Source: Deltaproteobacteria bacterium (GTDB lineage: Bacteria > Myxococcota_A > Polyangia > Polyangiales > Polyangiaceae). From it: DNA of 64,000 nt. The stretch spans positions 1-64,000 of the forward strand of contig QJWJ01000353.1 of the NCBI GenBank assembly GCA_003235365.1, in the 5' to 3' direction. Below, piece after piece: positions 30,375 through 38,576 of this stretch. The first letter of the stretch is position 1; the number at the start of each line of letters is the position of its first letter. The notes beneath the pieces are model-generated. The model searched no databases. It was given only the letters and a program-made list of their open reading frames with translations, and was not told the origin of the DNA. The position numbers were made by a program, and so were the translations under genes.

Positions 30375-30758
30375 ATGACAAGCAAAACGATGAAATCGCT
30401 GGGTGCTGCAATCTGTGCGGCTGCCGGCTTGGCAGCGATTGGTTTCACCGTCACCCCGGCAGACGCAGCTTCCAAGCTGTGTTCAGCGGTCAGCTGGGGC
30501 ACAGGGAGCCAGTGCATTGGCGGCTCGGGCAGCCTGTGGGTGTTCAGCTCGGGCAAGGGTGACGGTAGCGGCACGTCCGCCAAGTTGGGCGTGAGTATCG
30601 ACCAGGGTGGGTACAAGGCCACGGCATACGCGTACGACGTGTACGGAAACTACCAGTCTTCATGCACGGTCACCGATACGACGCTCAACGGCGACTCGAG
30701 CTACGACATCACTGGTTGCGGCAACGCGGCAACTTACAAGATCCGCGTCTACTGGTGA
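30375..30758 (+). CDS. Small secreted protein with four Cys after predicted signal cleavage
   Basis: Strong RBS aaggag; signal peptide MTSKTMKSLGAAICAAAGLAAIGFTVTPADAAS; mature region with four Cys and C-terminal RVYW; followed by terminator-like hairpin. Confidence 0.75.
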   Translation: MTSKTMKSLGAAICAAAGLAAIGFTVTPADAASKLCSAVSWGTGSQCIGGSGSLWVFSSGKGDGSGTSAKLGVSIDQGGYKATAYAYDVYGNYQSSCTVTDTTLNGDSSYDITGCGNAATYKIRVYW

Positions 30759-30763
30759 TGAGT

Positions 30764-30781
30764 CGGGGCCGCTCGGCCCCG
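30764..30781 (+). terminator. Terminator-like GC hairpin after small secreted protein
   Basis: cggggcc-gct-cggccccg: 7-bp stem just after the stop codon. Confidence 0.55.
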
Positions 30782-30950
30782 GACGTCAAGTCAGACAACC
30801 CGGTAGCCGTCAGCTCTGTTCCCGTCTCAGTCCTCGACAACTAGACAAGTCGTGTTCAGCGACGCTCAGAGTCAGCGGTGAAGCTCGTGAAGCACTGGCG
30901 ATCGAGCGGGTTCTGACCGCTTCGGGATTGAGTCGGGTCCTATTCAAGGA

Positions 30951-30997
30951 GTCCGCCGCAGGTGATCTTCGTTCTCGAAAGCGCACCTGCGGCGGAC
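30951..30997. repeat. Perfect 14-bp inverted repeat (large hairpin)
   Basis: gtccgccgcaggtg (30951-30964) and cacctgcggcggac (30984-30997), 19-nt loop with partial inner pairing. Confidence 0.8.
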
Positions 30998-31204
30998 ACC
31001 GCTACAGCTTCGCAACAACGACCCACGGTGACGTCCTCGAACGAGACTCCACTTTCTCGCTTAGCTGGTTTCCACAAATTGTGAACATCACAGTTTCTGA
31101 CCGACGCGGACGGCACGTCGTATGTACGCAGCACGACGTGCAAGGCTGTTGACCTGTATGACTCCCTTCGGCAGTCTGCAACGCAGCGAACGGGGCGCAC
31201 ACGG

Positions 31205-34102
31205 GTGGTGGGACAATTCACGAACAACGTCGCGGCGGAGATTCAGCTACCCGGATGCCGCCTCGACCTGGGGCGGGGAACGCTCGTCCGACGGGGAACG
31301 ACGCTCACCTCGAGACGTCAAGTCGTGCGCCTGCTTGCCTACCTTTGCACCCGACGCAACACGATGGTTTCGAGAGAAGAACTCGCGCGGGCCCTGTGGG
31401 CGGATGGCGGGGGCTCGGATGGCGCGCTCAACTTCTGCGTGGCAAGAGCTCGCGAAGTGCTTCAGCACGTTTCCGGTGCGCGTTTGGTGACGATTCGTGG
31501 TCGGGGATACCGCCTCGAGCTGGAGCCCGAGAGTCGCGGTGTGGGCCCAGGAACACTGTTGGCCTGCTCTCGCCACACACCACCGGCGGGTCGCGTAAAC
31601 TCGGGACTACTGGAACGCTCCAAAGAGATCGCGGTGGTCACGTCTCAACTGGAGGATGCCGCAACCTGGCGTCAACCGCGCATAACCCTGGTGAGCTCTG
31701 ACGTAGGTTTCGGCAAGACTGCATTGGGTGGAGCTATCGAAGTTCATGCCGCGAGTCGAGGATTTGGCCACATCTGGAGTGGCTGCATCGAGGGGGAGAC
31801 CGAGCCACCTGGGTGGCCCTGGCCAGACGTCCTCGAACGACTCCGCGGCGAAGATCGCCCAGGCGCTCCCGACAGTGACCAGCTGCCGGCGCCGATTGAC
31901 ACGCAACGGCACCGATTCTGTGGTCGAGTACTCCAAGCCCTGTCCGACTACCGGGGGGGCGTGCCGCTCCTCGTCGTGTTGGACAACATGCACCTCGCTG
32001 ACGAGCTGGCATTGTCCGTTTGCCACCACCTGCTGGCCCGAGGCCGTTCGCTGCCGGTTCATGTCGTCCTACTGGTTCGCACCCAGATCGGAGCCAGGGA
32101 GAGCGAAGGGCTCTCCATGCTGAGAACCCAAGCAGTAGAGATAAGTCTCCCACCCCTCTCTCGAGAAGCGAGTCGGTGTCTGATCCGACGATGCCATCCT
32201 GGAATGAACGCAGAACTGGAGCAAGCTGTTCTCGAAACCGGGCGGGGCAATCCATTGTTTTTGGTCAAAGCCTGCGCCCGCGCGAGCACCAACCCCTCCC
32301 TCGATTCGGCTGCGGTAATCCGACACGGTCTCGCGCATGTGCTGCCGGTCCAACTCAAGAGCCTGCCCGCCCGCGCAACGCAGTTGTTGCACGTCGCAGC
32401 GGTTCTTGGGATGCGATTCCAACTTCCGGTCGTCGCGTCCGCGCTGGAGTGGTCCATCGCCGAGGCTCAGCAGTACCTGCAGCCCGCACTGAGCGCACGA
32501 ATGGTGCTCGTGGCGTCAACCCTCGAGTATCGATTCGACTCCGAATCGACGCGACAGTTCCTGGTCGATGAAATCGGCTCAATTGAAAAAGCCGTACTGC
32601 ACTGGCGTATCGGTTTGGCACTGAGGCTCTCGGCAGACAACTGCACCGGGCGCGATCACGCCGCCGCCTATCATCTCACTCAAGGCGCATCCGACCAGAC
32701 ACAAGCAGCCCTGGCTTTCGACGCTTGCGAAGAATCGGGAACGCGAGCGTTGCGAGACTGTTCGTTCGAAGCCGCGGCGAGTCGCTTCAGCGACGCACTG
32801 GCGATGAGCGAGCTGGCTCGGCCCGAACCGCAACGCCTGATCGGGGTGCTATGCCATTCTGCCTTTGCGCACCGACATGCGGGTCGCCTCGGCCAAGCAA
32901 GAGAGTGTGCGTGGCGCGCCTTGCGTTTGGCCGATCAGAACGCGAATGGTGAGTACTTTGCGGAAGCGGCACTGCGCATCGCCGAGCTATCGCTCAATCG
33001 CGCGAGTGGCAACCAGCACGTCCTGGAAGCACTATTGCGAGCTGCGCTGCGGATCAAGCGCGGTACGGAAAGGCATTGCCACCTGCTCCTTTGCACCGCC
33101 GAACTCATGTTCGCCTCCGAGTCTGCAGATATCTCCTCCCTGGCGCGTGAAGCGAGGCAAGTGTATTCCGACGCCCAGACTGCGCGGGCAAAGGGACTAC
33201 TCGACTGTTGTGAGGTGTTGGCGTTGTGGAACTGTCCCGACGAGTCTGAGCGACTTCTCGAGCTGCTCGAACGGGCCAGTACGACGTCGGATGAAGCAGA
33301 AGACCGCGAACGAGTCGCGAAGTTGGACTTGCTGTATGCCGGCATCAACCTACGCCTGTGTCGAATGAGCGAATACCGGCACGGCATTCGCCAAGCCGCC
33401 CAAGTTGCCGAGCAGATGCCTTTTTCCGCTCCGGCACTCCTGGTCTCCATCGCTCGCGCCGCGCTCGCGGCGTTCCGAGGTCAGCTGCAATCTACCGACC
33501 TGATTGCTCACGCCTACCAACAGAGCGAGCAGGTCACGCCGGAAAGGGTTCTTCAGGCCGCAACGATGCAACGGCTGCTCTACGCGGTCGAAAACCCTTC
33601 ATCAACTCAGCTCTCCGAGCTCATCAGCCAGGTCCCGGTGCCACACTGGAGCACGAGGTCTGGGCAGGTGCACCGCGCCTTCTTTCAGGCAATGCTGGGG
33701 GATGACGCCGGCTCGTTCGCAACGTTCGAGCACCAAGCATCGGACGGTCTGTACGACGCAAACGCGAATGACTCGTTGGGTGTCGTGGCGCTGCGCTGTG
33801 AATTGGCAGCCCACCATGGCGACAGGCGGTACGCTCGCCAAACACTGGACGCGCTATCTCCTTTTGCCTCCCAGCTTGCCACCATAGGCTGTGTGGACGC
33901 GATTGTGGCACCGTTGGGGTTCAGTCTGGGTGCCTTGGCCACATTGGTCGGCGACCTCGAACTTGCACACCAACTGTACAGTCGAGGTGCGGCGGCGTCG
34001 CAACTCGTCGGCGCCTTCAACTGGGTGAGACGCTGCCAACTCGCACGAGAACGACTCCGTGACATGGAGCTGCCCACCCCGTTGCGAATCCGTCGCGACT
34101 GA
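31205..34102 (+). CDS. Large regulator: OmpR/PhoB-type winged helix + P-loop ATPase + TPR-like C-terminus (AfsR/SARP-like architecture)
   Basis: wHTH LTSRRQVVRLLAYLCTRRNTMVSREELARALW...VTIRGRGYRLE; degenerate Walker A SSDVGFGKTAL; Walker B-like LLVVLDNMHLAD; helical repeats. Confidence 0.75.
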   Translation: MVGQFTNNVAAEIQLPGCRLDLGRGTLVRRGTTLTSRRQVVRLLAYLCTRRNTMVSREELARALWADGGGSDGALNFCVARAREVLQHVSGARLVTIRGRGYRLELEPESRGVGPGTLLACSRHTPPAGRVNSGLLERSKEIAVVTSQLEDAATWRQPRITLVSSDVGFGKTALGGAIEVHAASRGFGHIWSGCIEGETEPPGWPWPDVLERLRGEDRPGAPDSDQLPAPIDTQRHRFCGRVLQALSDYRGGVPLLVVLDNMHLADELALSVCHHLLARGRSLPVHVVLLVRTQIGARESEGLSMLRTQAVEISLPPLSREASRCLIRRCHPGMNAELEQAVLETGRGNPLFLVKACARASTNPSLDSAAVIRHGLAHVLPVQLKSLPARATQLLHVAAVLGMRFQLPVVASALEWSIAEAQQYLQPALSARMVLVASTLEYRFDSESTRQFLVDEIGSIEKAVLHWRIGLALRLSADNCTGRDHAAAYHLTQGASDQTQAALAFDACEESGTRALRDCSFEAAASRFSDALAMSELARPEPQRLIGVLCHSAFAHRHAGRLGQARECAWRALRLADQNANGEYFAEAALRIAELSLNRASGNQHVLEALLRAALRIKRGTERHCHLLLCTAELMFASESADISSLAREARQVYSDAQTARAKGLLDCCEVLALWNCPDESERLLELLERASTTSDEAEDRERVAKLDLLYAGINLRLCRMSEYRHGIRQAAQVAEQMPFSAPALLVSIARAALAAFRGQLQSTDLIAHAYQQSEQVTPERVLQAATMQRLLYAVENPSSTQLSELISQVPVPHWSTRSGQVHRAFFQAMLGDDAGSFATFEHQASDGLYDANANDSLGVVALRCELAAHHGDRRYARQTLDALSPFASQLATIGCVDAIVAPLGFSLGALATLVGDLELAHQLYSRGAAASQLVGAFNWVRRCQLARERLRDMELPTPLRIRRD

Positions 34103-34258
34103 CGCGAATGGTCCGATGGAGGTCGCGCAACCCAGCTCATCCCTCGAACAACCGATCAGTACAGGTGAAACGTTACCGTACGGGCAACATTCACTCGACC
34201 GTCCCGTGGCGTCGCGCTCCTCGCTAGCGATCGCTGCGTGCGTTACGCTTCGTGTCTC

Positions 34259-35716
34259 ATGTCGACGCTTGCGCAAAGTCGGCGCGCATTCCTCCGCGCT
34301 TTGGGCGCTGGTGCGACCGCATTGCCGTTCTTTCGTCTGTTGGAGAACAGCGCGGTGCATGCACAAGCGGCGTCGACGCCGATGCGCTACGTCAGCGTTC
34401 TGCACCTCCACTCCGCGGCGTCACCCCTCTACGTCCGACAAGCCGGCGAAACGGAGACGGACTTCGACATCGCCTACGAGGGGTGTGTGCTGAAGTGCTT
34501 CGACGACCCCGACACGTACGGGGTCAGCTTCAAGGACAAGCTGATTGCGATCGACGGGATGGACCTCGCAGTGGCACTGGCAACAGGAGACGGCGGCCAC
34601 TCCGCTGGACCTGGCGTGTTCACCGGGGCGACACCCACGTCACCGGAAAACTCGAGCATCGATCAGTTTTTGGCTGTGGAGCACGGATTGGGGGCGGATA
34701 CGCGAGTATCGAGCATTGCGCTCGGCATGGGCCTCGACACACCCGATTGGGGTATCGTTTTCGGAGCCGGCGGCGTGCTTCTGCAGAAGATCATCGATCC
34801 GACTGAGACGTACAACACGCTATTTGCGGGCATCGTGGTTGGGGACGATCCCGTAGCCTTGGCCGAAGCAGAGCGCAAACGACACTTGGGCGGTAGCCTG
34901 CTGGACTACCTGCGCAGCGACATTGGTCGGACCTACGAGCGTCTGGGAGGGGAAGAGCGAGAGAAGCTAGATCTCCACTTGACGACACTGCGGGAACTGG
35001 AAAAGCGCCTGGGTGATTTGGAGTTTCATTGCGCATCCCTGCCGGACCCTCCCCCGACTTTCGAACACCTCACGACTTTGGCCGGCGCCGGGCCGGACCT
35101 GCACGAGATCACGCAGCTGCAGATGGGTTTCCTCGCGCAAGCCATGGCCTGCGACCTGACGCGCTTCGGGTCGGTCGAACTGCATGACTTGAGCGGCGGC
35201 GCGGCTGTGGGTGCTGGCATCGTCGACATGCCAAATGACAACCACGCGGAGCTCGCTCACAAGTACTTCCCACCGATCTACGACGGCGAGGAGCTGGTGG
35301 ACCCAGGTGACCCTGAGAGCTGGGAACGACTCGCTGTCGTGCACCGCTACAATTACGGCACCGTCGCGGCGTTCATGAAAGACCTGCACGCGGCTGGAGT
35401 CCTAGATGACACACTGATCTACGTGTCCGGGGAAATGGGCGAGCCGAATCTCCACAGCTCCGAGGACACCCCGATGCTTTTGCTGGGCGGCGCGGGAGGC
35501 AAGTTCCAGATGGGGCGTCGCCTCAAGGTCAAAGACAACTGCGCCGGGAACGCGCGCAACTGCGCAGGACGAGAGCAACTCACTTCGCACAATCAAGTGC
35601 TCGTTTCCATCGCCAATGCGTTCGGCGTGGAGATCGACACTTACGGCACAGCTCTGGACACGGAGCTAACCCAAGGCGCGCTCGCCGCGTTGACGGAGTT
35701 GGGAGTGAGCTTGTGA
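34259..35716 (+). CDS. DUF1552-family secreted protein
   Basis: Tat-like SRRAFLRALGAGATALPFFRLL; conserved DUF1552 architecture; ATGA-type overlap with downstream DUF1592 gene. Confidence 0.8.
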   Translation: MSTLAQSRRAFLRALGAGATALPFFRLLENSAVHAQAASTPMRYVSVLHLHSAASPLYVRQAGETETDFDIAYEGCVLKCFDDPDTYGVSFKDKLIAIDGMDLAVALATGDGGHSAGPGVFTGATPTSPENSSIDQFLAVEHGLGADTRVSSIALGMGLDTPDWGIVFGAGGVLLQKIIDPTETYNTLFAGIVVGDDPVALAEAERKRHLGGSLLDYLRSDIGRTYERLGGEEREKLDLHLTTLRELEKRLGDLEFHCASLPDPPPTFEHLTTLAGAGPDLHEITQLQMGFLAQAMACDLTRFGSVELHDLSGGAAVGAGIVDMPNDNHAELAHKYFPPIYDGEELVDPGDPESWERLAVVHRYNYGTVAAFMKDLHAAGVLDDTLIYVSGEMGEPNLHSSEDTPMLLLGGAGGKFQMGRRLKVKDNCAGNARNCAGREQLTSHNQVLVSIANAFGVEIDTYGTALDTELTQGALAALTELGVSL

Positions 35717-37455
35717 AGCACTCACTCCAGCGCTCAACCGCGGTCTTGGCCGTCGTCGCATCCACAACCGCGCTCGGCTGCTCGATGCCTGAAGGCGATC
35801 GCGCCGCTTCCTCGAGCATGAGCTCACAGCCGACTGAGGACGGCGGCGGTGCGGAAGTGAACTCTGATGGGTCGTCGACACAGTCAGGCGACGATTCACC
35901 GCCCAACACGCCTACAGCAAGTAGCACCACTGATGGTGACGAGGCATACCTGGAGGCCCGCGTGCGTCGCATGACGACGCGAGAATTCACGAACACCATC
36001 GCTGCGCTCCTCGGCACCGAGAGGGACTTCACGGACGTGTTGGCCCACGACGTCCCACAAGAGGGCTACGGTCGTAACCAAGCGCAATTGGTCGATCCCG
36101 TCTTCGGACGCCAACTCCAGCAAGCTGCGGAAGAGCTTGCAGCGGAGGCTGTTGCCACCGCGTTGCCGCGCCTCGCCCCCTGCTCGTCGAACCCGGGTCC
36201 CGAATGCGCGCTGACCTTCATCGAAGACTTCGGGCAACTCGCCTATCGCCGGCCCCTCGACGCGGCTGAAATCGAGGCGTTGAGGCACCTGTACGAACTC
36301 GCTGCCGAAGGCAGACCCGACGCTACGAGTCGGTTCACCAGCGGTGTTCAGTTCGTTCTTGGGGCGATGCTACAGGCTCCGAGCTTCATCTACATATCCC
36401 AAGTGGGCGAGTTGGCAGAGCCCGGTGAGGTGTCGAACCTCGACCAATGGGAGATCGCTTCGACGCTTTCGTACCTGGTCGTTGCCGGTCCTCCCGACGA
36501 AGAGCTCCGTGAAGCGGCCGCGATGGGGAAACTGTCGTCGACGGAACAACGACGCTCCCACGCCGAACGCCTCGTGGTTACGGACGCTGGGCAGGCTCAG
36601 GTGCGCGCCTTCATCCGACAATGGCTACACTTGGACAAGGTGGCAACCATCGACAAGTCGGATCCACGCTTTGCTCAGTTGCGGGGCCCCCTGCTCGACG
36701 AAGCCAATGCCTTCATCGACGAAGTCACCCTGCGCGACGATGGAACGCTCAGCAAACTGCTCACCGCTGGCTACACCGTCGTCGGACCAGAACTCGAACA
36801 GTTCTATGGGATCACGACTGGACCGGACGGGCGCGCCAGTTTGGCCGGCACAGGGCGCGTCGGGATTTTACAACAGGGCGCGTTTCTGGCGGCCAACTCA
36901 GCGGCGAACATCTCATCTCCGATCGAGCGGGCCGTGGCGTTGCTGGATCGCGTGACTTGCGTACCGCCGCTGCCGCCGTCCTTTCTCGACGTCGTGGTCA
37001 AACAACCCGAACCGGATCCCGATGCCACGACGCGGGAACTCTTCGCCGCACACGCCGCTGATCCCGGGTGTTTCGTTTGCCATGAACGCCTCGACGGCGC
37101 CGGATTTCCGTTCGAGAGCTTCGGCCCCATTGGGGAAAGCCGCACCGAGCAGTCCGGCAAATCCATCGACACTTCGGGACAGCTGATCTCACGCATCGAT
37201 GCGGACGGCCCGGTTGCTGACAGCGCCGAACTGTCTCAACGCTTGGCCGAGAGCGCAGACGTCAAGCGTTGCTTCGCACGGCAACTATATCGCTACGCCG
37301 CAGCTGCTTCCGACCCGCGCCGCGAAGAGACGTTCTTGCGTGGCCTCGAAGCGGAAGGGGCAATGAGTGACCGGGTGAAGGAGCTGGTCGTTTCGTTTGC
37401 GGCAAGTGACAGCTTCCTGCGTCGACAGCAGCCGCTCGCAGCGACCTCCAAATAG
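35713..37455 (+). CDS. DUF1587/1595/1592/1588/1585 (planctomycete-type) c-type cytochrome-like lipoprotein
   Basis: VRRMTTREFTNTIAALLG; YRRPLDAAEIEALRHLY; AFIRQWLHLDKVATIDKSDP; GILQQGAFLAANSAANISSPIERA; CFVCHERLDGAGFPFESFGPIG (CxxCH). Confidence 0.85.
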   Translation: MKHSLQRSTAVLAVVASTTALGCSMPEGDRAASSSMSSQPTEDGGGAEVNSDGSSTQSGDDSPPNTPTASSTTDGDEAYLEARVRRMTTREFTNTIAALLGTERDFTDVLAHDVPQEGYGRNQAQLVDPVFGRQLQQAAEELAAEAVATALPRLAPCSSNPGPECALTFIEDFGQLAYRRPLDAAEIEALRHLYELAAEGRPDATSRFTSGVQFVLGAMLQAPSFIYISQVGELAEPGEVSNLDQWEIASTLSYLVVAGPPDEELREAAAMGKLSSTEQRRSHAERLVVTDAGQAQVRAFIRQWLHLDKVATIDKSDPRFAQLRGPLLDEANAFIDEVTLRDDGTLSKLLTAGYTVVGPELEQFYGITTGPDGRASLAGTGRVGILQQGAFLAANSAANISSPIERAVALLDRVTCVPPLPPSFLDVVVKQPEPDPDATTRELFAAHAADPGCFVCHERLDGAGFPFESFGPIGESRTEQSGKSIDTSGQLISRIDADGPVADSAELSQRLAESADVKRCFARQLYRYAAAASDPRREETFLRGLEAEGAMSDRVKELVVSFAASDSFLRRQQPLAATSK

Positions 37456-37598
37456 TGAATGCGACTGGGCAGTGCACGGCCCCGCGCGCCTCGACGCTCT
37501 TCGGCCGCCGAGTGCTCAATCGAGCTCCGTACTCGACAAGCACTGGGTTCGTACTCTAACGTCACACGCCGAACCTACCCACGAAGGAGCTCGCCAAG

Positions 37599-38156
37599 AT
37601 GATGCGTTCCCCACTGAGTCTCGCGTTCCCTCGCGTTCTGGCCGCGTTGCTGCTGGCGCTCACATGCGCGTGCGGCTCTTCACTCAACTACGCGTACACG
37701 GGCGCGCCAGGCATCTACACGCTGACGAACCTTCATTTCGACGCGGGGCGAAACCGCATCTATTCCACCCACTACCTGTTGGAGCCGATGATCCCCGTGT
37801 GCACTCAGGTACGCGTGGAGGCGGTCTCCGCGAAGAAGGCCGTCTTCACGGTCAACGGCAAAGAGTACAGCTACTTCTTCGAAAAGTACCTCCAACGCTC
37901 GCCACAACAGCAGCTCGACCTAGTCTTCGGTCCGAAGTGTCCGGACCTCACGCAACTTTCTGAAGTGGATCAGAAAGGGATCAAGGCCGGCTCGGCCGCC
38001 CTGGGCATGACTCGACGCGGAGTGGAGATCGCCAACGGCGTGCCCCCCGACCACGTCAACCGACCCGATTCGAAGGAATGGAAGTACTGGGTCAACCGCT
38101 TCAGCACGCGCCGTATCGTGTTTGACGGTAACGTCGTGAGTGGAATCCACGATTGA
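37599..38156 (+). CDS. Lipoprotein with SmpA/OmlA (BamE-like) C-terminal signature
   Basis: Lipobox LLALTCACGS; C-terminal ALGMTRRGVEIANGVPPDHVNRPDSKEWKYWVNRFSTRRIVFDGNVV. Confidence 0.6.
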   Translation: MMRSPLSLAFPRVLAALLLALTCACGSSLNYAYTGAPGIYTLTNLHFDAGRNRIYSTHYLLEPMIPVCTQVRVEAVSAKKAVFTVNGKEYSYFFEKYLQRSPQQQLDLVFGPKCPDLTQLSEVDQKGIKAGSAALGMTRRGVEIANGVPPDHVNRPDSKEWKYWVNRFSTRRIVFDGNVVSGIHD

Positions 38157-38311
38157 GCGCCAAGCCACGTGGCGCAACCGTCGCTCGCCCAGCGTCGGAG
38201 AACCAGCGCTCCAGAAAGACAAGTTCCCAGTATCACCCTGGCGGGACCTGGGGCTCATTCGGACGACGGGCGGCGTGCTCCGCGTATGCAATCTGGTCGC
38301 CCACCTCCTCT

Positions 38312-38466
38312 AGGGCGCCGATCAACTTGCCAGTGTACGGAAATGCCCCGAGAAATCGCCCCAGCGGGGGTGAGGGCGTTTTTCGGGGCCACGTTCGGGC
38401 ACTCTTGCTCGCAGCTCAGTGCCCCAGGTTGTTGATTTGTCGCGGCAATCAACATGATTGCCGCTC
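38312..38466 (+). repeat. Copy B of ~155-bp interspersed intergenic element
   Basis: agggcgcc.../...gtgcccc terminal arms; tcgcccc-agcg-ggggtga inner hairpin; tail hairpin gcggcaatca-aca-tgattgccgc (38442-38464). Confidence 0.9.
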
Positions 38467-38576
38467 CAGGGGTCGGTTCTTACCCTCCGCATTTCGCCAA
38501 GCTACGAAGCCGCTCGGTGAGGAGAACCTTCGTCATCATGGCTGCGCCCATCGAGATCCGTTAAGCTATCCGGGTC

